DNA from: Seriola aureovittata
Lineage: Eukaryota; Chordata; Actinopteri; Carangiformes; Carangidae
Length of the DNA: 64,000 nucleotides
Reading direction: 5' to 3'
Assembly (NCBI RefSeq): GCF_021018895.1
Contig: NC_079385.1
Coordinates: 479,759-543,758, forward strand
Positions 24,088-36,292 of this stretch are shown here, piece by piece. Under the pieces are notes generated by a model, which saw only the letters and a program-made list of their open reading frames with translations, searched no databases and was not told where the DNA came from. The position numbers and the translations under genes were made by a program. Every line of letters starts with the position of its first letter. Position 1 is the first letter of the stretch.

Positions 24088-26955
24088 ACAGGGGTCCCCA
24101 AACTACGGCACGTGGGCCACACCCAGCCCACCAAAGCAATTGGAGTGGCCCACTTAATGATCCCAGACAATCCCTCTAAACATCACCAATTTTTTTAAAT
24201 TGCATTGTCCTATCATAATATCATAACATATCCGCACTTAAAGGTTGGCATTCCAATTAAAATTGACCATAGTTATGAGCTATTTATAGCTAATAGTGGC
24301 TCATCTTCACCCCCTGACACAATGGTATATTCTGACGTGACTTTGATCGTGACTGAGCCAGCATCAAGTGTGTGAAAGGTGAGCTGACAGAAGAAGGTTA
24401 GACAACAAAATGCCGAAACTGTTGGGGAAACAGAAAATAGATTCAGAGTGCAGAGTTTTCAAACAGCAGTGGATAGATTACTATTTTTTTGTCCAGTGCA
24501 AGGAAAAGGCAGTTTGTCTGATCTGCAAAGAAACAGTAGCGGTGTTCAAAGAATTTAACATTCGCCGACACTATGAGACCCGCCACGGAGAGCAGTATGC
24601 TAGCTTGTGAGTGAGGAGAGACAAGGTGACAAGGCTAAAATGTGGATTAGCTGTCCAACAGAGCACATTGCTACGCAGATAATGTACATGCCCAGCTGAA
24701 AGAGAAAACTAAAGATTTTGTGTATTTTTCATTGGCATTGGATGAGAGCAATGACGTGCAGAACACATCACAACTGATGAGTTTTATTCGGGGAGTAAGT
24801 TCAAACTTTGAAGTGACCGAGGAGTTGGCAGCACTACAAAGTCTCACAGATACTACAACAGGGGAGGATATTTTTGTAAAGTGTGCCAAACGATGGAAGA
24901 GTTGGATCTGGACTGGTCTAAGCTGGCCAGCATCACAACGGACGGTGCTCCAAATATGACCGGCATGAAAAAGGAAATGGCAGAAAGAGGTCTCACCCTC
25001 CCACTACAAGTCCACTGCCTGATTCACCAGCAAGCACTGTGCTGCAAAGTTCTGAGGTGGGAATCTGTCATGAAGGTGGTTGTGTCCTGCCTAAACTTCA
25101 TCAGAGCAAACGGACTTAAACACAGGCAGTTCCAAGCCTTTCTCTCCGAGCTAGAATCAGCCCACGGAGACGTGCTTTACCACACTGAAGTCCGCTGGTT
25201 AAGCTGGGGCAGAGTTTTGAAGCGTTTTTACGACCTGCTACCCGAAATCAATGCCTTTCTCCTGACAAAGGGAAAAACTGTCCCAGAGCTGATCGACACA
25301 GAATGGAAATAGGACCTCGCCTTTTTAACAGATGTGTCAGAAATTTTAAACGGCCTCAACTTTCAGCTCCAAGGAAAGGGAAAACTAATCTGTGACATGT
25401 ATTCCCACATCAAAGCATTTGAGCTTAAACTAGCGCTGCAAGACCCACCCATCTCCCTGCTACTCGAAGCCTCTCAGCTGAGAAAACCGGCGGTCCCGTT
25501 CCCAACCGAGAAGTGCAAGGACGCACTGGAAACACTGAGGGCGGAGTTCGGTGTGCGGTTCCGTGAGCTTCATGTCCACGTTAAAGAAATCAGCATATTC
25601 CAGAACCCTTTTGCTGCCGACATTAACGACACCCTGCCTTCTCTTCAATTTAAACTGGCTGAGTTGCAGACCTGTGATGTGCTGAAAGACGTATTCAGCC
25701 CCAACAGTCTGATCAAGTACTATGCTGCCCTCCCAAATGAGACCTACCCCAACATAAGAAAGCACGCAACAAAGATGTCCACAGTTTTTGGGAGCATATA
25801 TATCTGTGAGCAAACTTTTTCACACATGAAGCTGATAAAAAATCTGACGAGATCAAGACTCACAGATCAACACCTGCATCAGTCTCTGAGACTGGCTGTA
25901 ACTGGAATGGAACCTGACATTGATCTTCTAACCAGTCAGAAGCAAGGCCACAGCTCACACTGATATGGTAAGCCTACTGATTTCAATAGCAATAGATATT
26001 AAAAAATGTCATTATAGTAATGCTCTTTTTATAGGCAACATATTCCTTGAACAGTGATGTCACAGACAAAATTACACTGAAGTATGTCATTTGCTGATGG
26101 GCTGCTTGTGTTTTCTACCTGCAGTCCCTGAAGGGCCTGCATGCTTCCAGGACCACCCTGAAGTGAGTAGGAGAGATTGTGGTTGACCACTCCCATCCTG
26201 GAGGCGGGATCCTCACCCTCACAGCACAATAACCTCATCTAAGAGTCATGTAAATACAAAATCAGATCACCTTGCATACTGTTTGTTACAATTATTCTGT
26301 ATTAATGTTATTTCACTGTAGCTTTAGTAAACAAATATACCTGTGTAGACAAAACACTTAACTATTCTGAACTCACCTTTATCTGAAAATACAAAATCAG
26401 CTTACCTAGGTAAGACCTGATTCTGATCACTATTCTGTATAATATTATTTCACTGTGTGGCATTAGGAAGCAAGCAAACCAGTAAAGACAAGATACTTAC
26501 CTGTTGATAACTCATATTGTTTTTACTCTGTACATACAAAGCCAGCTCACCTAGATAAGACTACTTTACCTGTTTGTTTGTTTTTTTTTACTATTATTCT
26601 GTTTTATTATTTCACTACCTGTAAAGACAGAACACTTACCGTTTGTTAACTCAACTGTACCTGTTACAAAATCACATCACCTAATTCTTACCTGAACATT
26701 ACCATCAGTTTGTGTTGTTATTTTCTATAAAATAAATGGAGTATCTGTGGTGAAGACTTTTTATTACTTTTTTTTTGCAAATCAACAGGTGGTGCCAAAG
26801 CCAAACGAAGGGCAGCTGCAACAAATTATCATTATAATCTCCACAATAATACTGGTTGTCACCCTGGCCCATATCATTTCCTGTTATAGACTAACCCCCC
26901 ATCACAGAAAGGAAAGTTGATATGTCCCTCACTGAAAAAGGTTTGGCGACCCCTG
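24088..26955 (+). mobile_element. hAT (Charlie-like) transposon, near full length, inactive
   Basis: The 5' end is CAGGGGTCCCCAAAC (24,089) and the 3' end is GTTTGGCGACCCCTG (ending 26,955). These are inverted termini of the Charlie type. AGCTAAAA occurs on both sides (24,080-24,087 and 26,956-26,963), an 8-bp target duplication, with one extra A before the left terminus. About 2.87 kb lies between the ends, including a BED finger and most of a transposase. It lies in the RESF1 5' intron, opposite in strand to the host gene. Confidence 0.9.
24410..25963 (+). pseudogene. GTF2IRD2/ZBED5-like hAT transposase, disrupted
   Basis: The first part (24,410-24,610) has a BED-type finger: CLIC ... RRHYETRH. 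A stop follows, then the transposase core resumes at about 24,720 in shifting frames. The 24,881-25,312 part carries ITTDGAPNMTG and VHCLIHQQALC, conserved in this transposase group, and WLSWGRVLKRF. A TAG at 25,310-25,312 interrupts it. The 25,334-25,963 part carries the C-terminal dimerisation region, including SIYICEQTFSHMKLIKN. The first stop, a frame change near 24,890 and the TAG leave no continuous transposase. The closest remembered proteins are the transposase-derived part of GTF2IRD2 and ZBED5. This copy looks like a dead transposon, not a domesticated gene. Confidence 0.85.
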
Positions 26956-26963
26956 AGCTAAAA

Positions 26964-27224
26964 CAACAATGGATTTGGTATTTGCAAACAAGAATGATAG
27001 TGGGGTCCAAAAGTCTCAGACCACTTTCCCATTTGGGAATATGTGTTTATTTGCATCTAGAGTGGGGGAATGAGATCTAATTAACTAATCAGAATCGAAT
27101 CGATTCAGGAAATCAGTGGCAATACCCAGCCCTACTTGAGGTGAACAGGACACTGAGGTAAACATTATACATATAGGCTTCCTGGTTAGGTTGATTAATG
27201 TTTTTGTTTGCCCATATGTTAGAG
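26964..27224. other. Short unassigned intronic stretch
   Basis: No recognised content. Confidence 0.35.
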
Positions 27225-27945
27225 ATTTTCACTGTAGGCCCCTTGGTTGAAGAATGTTTTGAGGAGCTCTCGGGAAGGAAGAGTGACAGCGGTGGGCAAT
27301 TTGCAGTGTGTGAAGCGACTAACGTGAGAGTTGGCACCTCCAAGTCTGTAGCCATGATTCTCCACTAGAAAACAGTGGATTGCTCCCTCTGGGATAGGGG
27401 TGAGTTGCTGCCCCAAGTGAAGGAGTTCAAGTATCTCAGGGTCTTGTTCACGACTGAGGGTAGGATGGATTTTACCGGACAGTTATGGTGAAGAGGGAGC
27501 TGAGCTGGAAGGCAAAGATCTCAATTTATAGTTGGAATCTATGTTCCAACTCTCACCTATGGACATTGGCCATGGGTAGTGACCGAAAGAATGAGATCAC
27601 GGGTACAAGCAACCAAAATTGGTTTGCTCTGTATGGTGTCTGGGCTCAGCCTTAGATGGGGTGAGGAGCTTGGACATCTGGTAGGAGCTTGGAGTAGAGC
27701 TGCTGCTCCTTAACATCGAAAGGAGTCAGTTGAGGTGGTTCGGATACCTGATTATGATGCTTCCTGGGTACCTTCGTATGGAGGTTTTCCAGGCATGTCC
27801 AATTGAGGGGAGACCCTGGGGTAGACCCAAAAGTCACTGGAAGAATTACATATGCTTACTGAACTGGGAATGCCTTGGTATCCCCTAGGAGGAGCTGAGG
27901 AGAGGGAAGTCTCGAATACCCCTTTATTTTTTTTACACATCTCGC
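27225..27945 (+). mobile_element. LINE ORF2 C-terminal fragment, degenerate
   Basis: Broken plus-strand frames read NVRVGTSKSVAMIL, LLPQVKEFKYLRVLFTTEG, SQLRWFGYL and RLRMEVFQACP-like segments. These correspond to the post-RT C-terminal part of a common fish LINE family. Many stops and small deletions show it is an old fragment. The LINE clade cannot be fixed from this portion. Confidence 0.7.
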
Positions 27946-28374
27946 ACAGTCATTGTTATTTTAAAACAGAGAGCCCTTCGAGGGCTAAGAAGTTCCATTA
28001 CACACAGCAATCTATGAAGAACTGTCATCAGCAAGCATCTTAAAACACTAACAGAAATCAATTAAACCACATCCTGTGCCACTAGACAGCTGCAGTCACA
28101 GACAATTAGGCAACAGTTCAGAGTTCCTTCAGTCTCTCCTGTAAAGCAGTTTGTCTCATCTCTTTTGTCTCCCAGTCTCTCCTTGCTGATCCACTGTGAG
28201 ATGAGGCCCGGGCAGAACACGCCCTTGATGTGTGCTCTCCCCCAACAGATACATGTCAAATCATCATGGTTTGGCATGGTTAAAGTGGACCAACCTGGTT
28301 TACTTAAGAAACATTTAAAAGTACTGACCTATAACCTTTTCCAACCACAATTTCTTTTATTTTTTTTACGCGGG

Positions 28375-28557
28375 TATACCCACTAATAGAGACACGACAC
28401 AACCCAAGTTTAATAGCTCAATTTGATAAGACAGTGAAGGCAGACAGGAAATGGGGAATGAAATGCTGCAAAAAGTCAAACTCGCCAACATATTTTCAGA
28501 CTCTGCTCAGAAAATATGCGATAACAAGCGCCTTAACCACTCAGCTATCTGGTAACA
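28375..28557 (-). mobile_element. tRNA(Ser/Leu)-derived SINE
   Basis: On the minus strand, AGATAGCTGAGTGGTTAAGG (about 28,530-28,550) matches the 5' half, including box A, of a Ser/Leu-type tRNA. A degraded box B-like GGCGAGTTTGACT and a body reading CCCATTTCCTGTCTGCCTTC follow, as in fish SINEs. A second long tRNA-like domain is absent, so it is not a functional tRNA. Confidence 0.6.
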
Positions 28558-29470
28558 TCAAGCATGTAAGGAGTTTTGATTAGCAGGAAACCCTGCAGCT
28601 TACACACTGCATGGCAACAAGTGTTATTTATGTAACATCAGAATATTCACACACATGAACACTGGCTACAGGATATCATCAAACACACCACAAGTCTTCA
28701 GTAATGGTGACTAAATTATTACTAAAACTCAGCACTTAAACTTTTGCCTGTTTTGTCCGTTATGTTGGAGGTTTCTTTTGATTTTCTAATAATTGACACA
28801 GTCTTAACTATCCAGTCCACGATCCTGCCACCTTCCATTTTTGATAGGATGATAACTGGTGAAATTTAGCACACCCAAGCCTTTGGTTCAATTGCTGCTA
28901 ATCAGCCCACTGTCAACCGTTATACAGTTAGCCCCCTAACTGCAGCGGGTGACGGCAGACCTTGTTCTACTTTCCTGAATAGTGGCAAGTGAACAATCAT
29001 CTGAAAGACGCAAAGCAAAGCAGCGGGAAGATACAAATCCGAATTTTCATTTGGGGAATTTAACAATAAAATTGGAACGGAAACAGGATGAAAGAGTGAG
29101 CTGCAGGCCTGAAATAAGTTTTAAAACTTTCAAAAAACTTTCAGAATTCTGATTTCAAGGGCAACTGGGAAAGACAGTCAGCAGAAGAAGCTGATGCAGT
29201 CAGAAACTGACAAAACAAGGCATTAAGCCCCTTTTACACTGGTCAAAAAACCCACTTAGACCTGCTACCATTGGACTTATGCCAGCAATGGAAAAGGGTG
29301 CAATCAGATGTAAACACAACGCCCAAGTGAACACACAATTTTTTTCCTCTTTTCTTGCTGTAAAGCCTTTCAGACCATGAGACTGTAGACACACCCATCA
29401 CCAGGGTTTTCCCGGCTAGAAGGTTACTCTCTCTCTCTCCACTTCGTCTGTATGTGTGCTCTGTAAGTGT
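28558..29470. other. Intronic stretch without recognised content
   Basis: No exon, element terminus or RNA gene was recognised. Confidence 0.35.
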
Positions 29471-29666
29471 ATGTGATTACATCGCTCTTTGCAGTTATGT
29501 GTCCTCAGACTGAACAGAAAGGCAACTCGACTAGCAGTGGAGAAGGGGTCAATCAGCTACACAATCAGCTAGCCATTCTTAAGGAGAGGAGGGAGGCACT
29601 ATATAATTTCATGATATGTGAGCTATGCCTTACATATCTCAAAGAGAGAGAGTGGTTATGCTAAGA

Positions 29667-30198
29667 CATGTTCACAAATCAGATGTTGGAAACTCAAGAG
29701 CAGATTATCAGATTCAATGATTTTGGGAAGAAGACAGGAAAAGAAACAGCAGAGATTTTAGGAAGCAAGATGAAAGGCCATGACATTGCAAACAGCCGAC
29801 AGACGGTACAATAATGGCTCCAATACCTCAGGGAAAGCAGAGGGGTGCATGCACACATATTAAAACAAAATCCACTAGCAACTTTCTTTCCATGTGCATC
29901 ACATACCCTAAACCTGGATGACGCTATGGAAACTCAGTAATGTCCTGAAGTAGGTGTGTTTTTTGGTTTTATAAATCAGTTACACACACTATTCAGTGCA
30001 AGTCCCGAACAATGGGATGCTGTACAGCAGAAGATGGAGTGCTCCCTGAACCATCTGTCAGATATGTGCTGGAGTGCATGCACAAATGCAGTGCATCTGG
30101 TTGCAGGCCTTTGCCCTGATTGTTTGATGTCTTCGACAGTTTGGTTTCCTCAGTGGCCTGAATGGGTCTATGACACTGGATTTGGAAGTGGTTGTTAG
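29667..30198 (+). pseudogene. hAT (ZMYM1/DUF4371-like) transposase fragment
   Basis: Broken frames read SKMKGHDIANSRQTVQ, LKQNPLATFFPCASHTLNLD and VFFGFINQLHTLFSASPEQW, then LNHLSDMCWSACTNAVHLV. The order and motifs follow the catalytic region of hAT transposases resembling ZMYM1. The diagnostic FVPCxxHSLNL-type motif is clear. A stop near 29,814 and another near 29,940 break it. The N-terminal finger and C-terminal dimerisation domain were not found. Confidence 0.7.
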
Positions 30199-30355
30199 AG
30201 ACTCCATCTGTGTCAGTAGAAGTCTAATGGTCAAGAGTTTATTTGAAATTGACCATGTTGGTATTAGAACTAAGGGTGGGTAGGTGGTGGTGCAAAATGG
30301 TTGACCTGACTTAAGGTCATAGCTCAAAATCTATAAATTTTAACTGGTATACTAT

Positions 30356-31618
30356 TAGGGCTGGGCGATAAAGCAATAGCAATAATTAATCACAAAATTA
30401 TTTTCCCTGATTAAAAAAAATGTTCAATATAAAATCGATTTCCATGGTTATAGCAAGCCCACAAATGAATCACGAACAGCCAATCATGTCGCAGGAATAG
30501 AGGTCTGCATTGCTAAAGTTAGGAGGCATGGTGAGAGGTATAAATGCAGTCGAGCACGTGATACTTACAGATGCACACATTTAACATTGTATCTTCATCC
30601 TCCGAACTGCATTCTACTTTTTCTGCGGTGCCGCTCATTTCGCCTTACTTGCTTACTCTGCTCCAACTTCAAGCACGTCAGTGACATGACAGGATCCACT
30701 AGAAAGAGGATGTTTCACTCTGCATGTTTTAAGGATACACTCACACAACACAGTTCATTTGTGGTTGTTCAATGGTGTTACAGAGTTAAGTGAACTATGA
30801 GTAAAGTATAAACTAATGTTTTTCACTCGTACTCCAGTTGCTCTGTAGACTAACTCAGTTCTTTACTGTTGGCTATAAAGATTCAGTTCTTGTTTCTTGG
30901 AGTTTATTTCTGAAAAAACAAACCCCACCAGCAACCTTTGTTATTTTAACTGGTGTTACTTTAACACAAACGCTCAGCACTGGCTAAAATGAGAAGCTTC
31001 AGCTAAATGTCTTCTATACTGATTTCCTAATTACTAGTGTCTGAACTTAGAAAACCAATGCAACTTTCCAACCTCAGTGTCTGAAATCACCAAAGAGCCC
31101 AATTAATATGTAAAAAAAAAAAAAAAAAAACCCACAAAAACATCAGTCTGCAGCCTGCCATAACTTCCAGCTACGCCCACTTCATGTTACATCATGATGC
31201 TGTGCCTCCCAGTCCAGTGTGAAGGGGGTTAAGCATAGCACAGCTATTATTAGCTGCTGTTCAGACTCGTGCTGACCGATTAATCTTATTTTCATCGTCA
31301 TCGCAACATGAGCATGTGCAATAAAAACGTCACAAAAGATTGAAACGCAATGAATTAGAAAAAATTATTGTATTTACACACACCATGCACACAGGGTTTT
31401 CAAGGCACAGCAAATGAGCCAAATAAACTGGAAAAAAGTTACCTGCAGCAGGAGGAAGACGATGACTTGACCAATAGTGACCTATGTCTGTGTTATTCAT
31501 TCAACTTCACACAGCAAAACTGTACATACGTCAATATTTGTTTATTTATCACATCCTCATCGCAATATTTAACAGTGTAATCGCATATCGCAAATTTTCC
31601 TCATATCGTCTAGACCTA
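30356..31618. mobile_element. Non-autonomous hAT-like element with degraded right end
   Basis: The left end TAGGGCTGGGCGATA is a very common fish hAT-type terminus. Near 31,580-31,618 the other side reads TCATATCGTCTAGACCTA, a decayed inverted counterpart. No target duplication is visible. It contains poly-A near 31,111 and no transposase. Confidence 0.55.
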
Positions 31619-31689
31619 GTGCAGACCCGCTAAACAAGTTTTAAATTTGCTGACCAAAGCATCTCACACAGAGGCTCTGACACTCTATC

Positions 31690-32055
31690 CCGACGTTTTA
31701 TCTCCGTATCAGAAACAATCTCCATACATACTATCATACATGAAAACGCATACATGATCAATCTGTGTAAACAGGAAGCAGATTGTCTTCTCTGCAGGTG
31801 ATTAATTGCAAAGAATACTGCGAACAAGGAACAGCAAAGGTTGCGGCAGTGTTAAAATGGAGAATTTAAATGCACAAGAGCTTCTAGCAAAGACAACAAA
31901 CTCAGTAACACTTGTATTTCACTATCCATGTTGCTTTTACCACTTAGCTGAGGCCCGATAGGGAACCGACTGTGGGTGTCTACGTCATCGTTTCCAAAGG
32001 TCTCAGTTTTTGCCCGTTCAGACTAAACGCAACCCTAGACTTTTCAAACTAATTT
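31690..32055. repeat. Dispersed repeat family R1, copy 3
   Basis: Same order of conserved blocks as copies 1 and 2: AACAATCTCCATAC edge, GCAGATTGTCTTCTCTGC, GAACAAGGAACAGCAAAG, and a GGGTGTCTACGTCATCGTTT end. Confidence 0.6.
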
Positions 32056-32059
32056 TTTT

Positions 32060-33850
32060 TTGTTCAAAAAATATAACTTAATACTCAATATCATAACTGA
32101 CATTTTCAATTAATGTGGTGTTTGTCTAAAGTGTCCACTAGATGGCAGTATTTGAACACAAATGACAACCTGTTGAATTTTGAAAAGATTGGAGGAGGAA
32201 AGAAAGAATTTGCGTTCTGTAAGCCATTGATTTCAAAGTAAATCTGTTTGAGATCCTTTCTGATTAGTGGCGAGAGTGTTTTCCTGATAAATGCAACATT
32301 TCTGTTTTGAAAGCAAATGTGACTGGAATAAACACACATATTTTCTGTTGTTCACCTTCTGGCCAGGAATGAGAGGATAGAGGATGTAGAGACAGAGCAG
32401 GTGAGCATACAATCTGATACTTTATACAAAGATACTTGAACTTAATCAGATTTAACTCAAACCCACTCAAATTCACAGATCACAATGTTGCATTGCCTTT
32501 CACAAGTTTCAGTGATTTAGTCAGGAGTTTAACTAATTCTTGATCCCCCTATGCACAGATGGACTGTTCACTATACAGTTCAGCATGGCATGGCCGAATA
32601 TGGGATGAACAAGGGAGACTGTATTCAGGATCTCTTAAAAGACCACTAAATTGGCTGACACTACAAAGTAGAGGTGGGAAGAAAAAAAAAAAAGGAAAAA
32701 CCGATATTGCGCTGTTTTGCGTGGCAATATCGTATCCATCTTTTATTATAAAAAATTACAAATACGAATTTAACTAGAATAATAGAACAATAAAAAAAAA
32801 AAAAAAAAACAATTCTGGCAAGGTCAGCAGGGGTTAGGTAGCATCCAGGAGGCAACATGTAGGCATCAGAGAACAAAATCAGAAAATCCATCTGCATTTA
32901 AATCAAATTAGTGGGTTTGTTTTGGATTTATTTTAAACAAAGAAGGGACAAAGGAGATGGATATGACACATCTCAGTTGTATAGCAGTTGCTGTTATCAC
33001 CAATTCACAACTTGTTCAGACAGTAATACAGGTCAAGATTTGTTTTAACTTTTCATCTCAGTCCCACCAGTGTGTTTGTCATTTCCAAAATTAGACAAGT
33101 AGATAATCTGGATACATTAGCTCTCTCTGCAAACAAACAACGATCCAGCCAGAAAAAGCACTCCAAAAGCGTGTTTCATCGTATCAGTATCTCAAACGTT
33201 CAGACTGTCAGCCAATCGATGCTGGTCAGGTTAGTCCTCTTTTTAAAAAAAAAAAAAAAAAAAAATTAATTAATTAATATAAGATATATTAACGCAAAGG
33301 GCATTTTAAGTACTCGACTACAGCAACATGCCGATCATTTTTTAACTGTGTATTACCATACACCACTCATAGTTGTGTGTGCACTGAAGTTGGAGTCGCC
33401 CAGCTGCCGCTGATTAACCACAGACGAGGAGAGGCTGTATGCTAGCGCCTCCAGATAGTTCAGTCTTTGTCGACTGGTCTGGGGATAATCTGTGTTATTG
33501 ATCATAATTAGTCGAGACCCAGTTTTTGTCTTATCGGTTATTCATACCGATTACAAATGCATTTTGTTAGAGGGACGAGACGAGCAAATACAACAAGTAG
33601 CAGTTATGTTACTTTCATTTCGGAGGTCAGTTCTGAAATGCATACCATGTTTACTCCATGAGCAGCCAGCACGAGACGGAGGAGGAAATTAAGATAATGT
33701 TTCATGTAAACGAAACTGAGACTGCGTCACGGACAGAGCTTTATGGAGTCAACTTCCTTCTTTCCTGGTGTTGCACGTTTAGTTACATTTGAATAACAGT
33801 TAATTAAAAACACACAAATGTATACGCTCCCTCTTATCACCCATTATTAC
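32060..33850. other. Intronic stretch with homopolymer runs
   Basis: Poly-A tracts occur near 32,680, 32,791 and 33,246. No coding exon was recognised. CpG content rises toward 33,400-33,850. Confidence 0.35.
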
Positions 33851-33854
33851 TTAC

Positions 33855-34175
33855 CGAATCTCCACATTTCACGATCGCGTATTTAACGTATTCAAGCGTT
33901 TCCTCAAAGCTGTTGTTAAGGTCCTCTCATAATTTTCTACGTGACTTTTCAGGGCGTAAAACTTCACTCCAGACGACTGAAAGAAATTCGATCGGAGTGG
34001 CCGTTGTCCGTTAACGTTAGGAGTGGTAGTAATCCGTTATCGTCCGTGTGTGTCCAAAGCAGAAAAAAATGGGGATGGATTTCCTCAACGGTACTCCCAC
34101 TGAATTTGTAGTCCCAATGCTCTGAGCTTCACAAGATGCGGCTGAAAGGAAACTTCAAGGTTCAGTGAAGAGAGG
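33855..34175 (-). other. Candidate non-coding first exon of the RESF1-like gene
   Basis: On the minus strand a segment with raised CpG content ends in a near-consensus donor, GATTCG|GTAAGTAA (donor at 33,854-33,853). No long open frame is present, as expected of a 5'UTR exon. The next coding exon on this strand is the RESF1-like one, with its acceptor at 21,015-21,016. Linking the two is inference. Confidence 0.4.
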
Positions 34176-34184
34176 GGTGGGCTT

Positions 34185-34235
34185 ACCGGACCGCTTATAT
34201 GACGTTCAGCGTGAGTTCTGATTGGTTAGGTTTTT
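34185..34235 (-). promoter_or_regulatory. Candidate core promoter (CCAAT, CRE half, TATA-like)
   Basis: Reading the minus strand there is TAACCAATCA (34,219-34,228), then GAACGTCATATAAGC (about 34,193-34,207), which combines a CRE half-site (CGTCA) with a TATA-like ATATAAG. It sits just upstream of the candidate first exon. This is motif evidence only. Confidence 0.4.
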
Positions 34236-34379
34236 TGGGGGGTTTTCTTTTTTTTGGAAGGGGTGTTTACCATTGTAACAGGCGCAGGAAGTGAAAGTGA
34301 GTAAAATGAAGTGAGTAAATTCCATGCATCTATTATAAGACTTCGCCTACAATACACCCATGGTAGTATCTAACAAAAG

Positions 34380-34803
34380 AGCTGCAAACTCTTTTCAGCG
34401 CTTAGTTTAGTCCATTAGTGGTGGGAACTCAGGCTGTTAAGTGTGAGTCTGATCATCTGGCTCAGCTCAGCCAAACAGCTCTTCCTTTAGTTCCACTTTT
34501 GGCTTCTATAATTCAGCCAAATTTAGCAGTTTTGACCTTTTGATTTCTGTAATGTAATTATACTAAATGTTATCATTTCCAGAATACCACAATTTTCCAT
34601 CATGTTTGGTATAAAAACAGTCAGAATATGATGTGCCTCATCCTATTATTCTGTCTTGTATTAATTAAGAAGAACTCCGCTCTCAGAAGAGAGAACAATT
34701 ATGTCACAAGCCTTTTTGGCTTGTGATGTATCTGTTCTCCCTGTCTCCATGTGGATGGCCACAATGCATGGAAAAAGCTAAATAAAAAAAAATATGTATA
34801 CGA
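34380..34803 (+). repeat. LTR-like repeat, copy A (direct)
   Basis: It starts AGCTGCAAACTCTTTTCAGC and matches copy B (40,913-41,334) over its whole length in opposite orientation, with few differences. It contains a promoter-like GGTATAAAAACAG near 34,610. In copy B the match continues into an AATAAA-bearing segment. This looks like a retroviral or LTR-retrotransposon LTR. Copy A is cut off at the junction with repeat X. Confidence 0.6.
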
Positions 34804-34806
34804 AAT

Positions 34807-34991
34807 GTTCACATAAAAAACGAATAAACTAGCATTTCAACAGTCTCACACAGAGAAGAATTTCCTTCACAGTTTTAGAGCCTGGAGTGCTGTCAATTTA
34901 GTGCATTGTCACTAGATTTAGAGACAGCTCTTGTTACAGGCAGTCTACCGAGCCGCTCTGGTTTCCCGGCTGCACAGGAACTGCAGGGAAG
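34807..34991 (+). repeat. Repeat X, copy 1
   Basis: It matches 36,293-36,482 in direct orientation, from GTTCACATAAAAAACGAAT to CACAGGAACTGCAGGGAAG, with only a few differences. Its identity is unknown. It abuts copy A on the left and a partial second LTR-like start on the right. Confidence 0.7.
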
Positions 34992-35043
34992 AGCTGCAAA
35001 CTCTTTTCCGTGCTTAGTTTAGTCCATTAGTGGTGGGAACTCA
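34992..35043 (+). repeat. LTR-like repeat, short third copy
   Basis: Repeats the first 50 or so bases of copy A (AGCTGCAAACTCTTTTCCGT to TGGTGGGAACTCAG) directly after repeat X, then ends abruptly. Confidence 0.65.
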
Positions 35044-35701
35044 GCACTCTCACAGAGTCAGATACCTGATTTACATCCATCAATCCATACTGCTGGGGTC
35101 ACAGGGGGATGTAGCCAATCCCAGTTGACAGCAGTACACCCTAGATAACTCACCTGTCTATCATAGGGGTCACATAACCATTTATGTTCACAATGGCAAC
35201 TACAGGCAATTTAGAGTCCAACTATGGAAGGAAACCCACATACTCGAAGAGAACATACTAAATACATAAAATATATATGATAAATAAATATGTAACTCAT
35301 CACTGTAAAACAATATGTAATCAACACATATCAAGACCAGCCACCACAGCACCCAATTCTGTGTTTCTATGTGACACATTTCTGCTCCGTCCACAGCAGC
35401 TCATCACTCAGCTTTTGTGCTGGTGCTCCTGCTGCTTCTCTAAACTGAACTGCAGGTAATACACTGACTATAGTTACCTCACACAACCTCAAGTCACATA
35501 ACCCCAGACTATCCCTTTCCAACTTTTTAAAATATACATTCAGATGTATGGTAAAAAGAAAAAACACAACAAAAACAATTGACCCATTTAAAAACTAGGA
35601 AACACTCAAAAGAGCATAGTAAAACTAAAACTATGCAAACTTCAAGCCATTTTATAAAGAAAATACACACTCTTAGGAAAATTGTGATCATGGTGTGTTT
35701 T

Positions 35702-36074
35702 TGTTGGAAAAATTGTGATACTTTATGATTAGATAAACATAACTATCCTTAAGAGAAACCGTATTGTCCTGAAGTGAACTTAAGGGAGGAGTTGTCAGAG
35801 AGGAGCGCAGTGACCTTCACTCTTCTTCCTAGCTATTGCACCCACACATTAGCTATGATAAGGCATGAATCAAGTCTCTATTGTGTGTATCGCATATCAG
35901 CAAAGATGTGAGGTCACTCTCATATGTTCTGTGTATAAATCCTGTGTGAATTTTGTATTCTTTGAACATTTGCATTGCAAGCTCTTGTTTGTAAGTTGTT
36001 CCCTTGCTGCAAGAATAAATATCCTATTCTTACAATTTTCAGACGGTATTCCTGAGTTTATTTGATAATTTTCA
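35702..36074 (+). mobile_element. Solo LTR of the endogenous retrovirus family
   Basis: Begins TGTTGGAAAAATTG and ends TTTTCA. The 5-bp repeat GTTTT lies on both sides (35,697-35,701 and 36,075-36,079), as expected for retroviral integration. It is collinear with the LTR at 37,368-37,766, with several small indels. It has a polyadenylation-type GAATAAATATCC near 36,012. The missing internal region implies LTR-LTR recombination. Confidence 0.85.
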
Positions 36075-36292
36075 GTTTTCTTCATGCTCATTTCATAATC
36101 ACCCTATTATTAATGGTTGAAAGAGGACTTTGATTACCAACATGTAAGAGTCCAGAAAGCTTTGGCTGGGTCATGTCAACCTGGACAGATTAAGTATGGA
36201 CAGATTAAGTATGGTTGAGTGTATAAAAGAGAGATGATTTCTGTACTCAAGTAGCATGTGTACTGATTGTTGTATGTAACTGTGTCCTCTGT

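Noticed and set aside
28500..28557. A functional tRNA-Ser or tRNA-Leu gene
   Set aside because: Only the 5' half is tRNA-like; there is no foldable T-arm or acceptor stem, and a SINE-type body follows.
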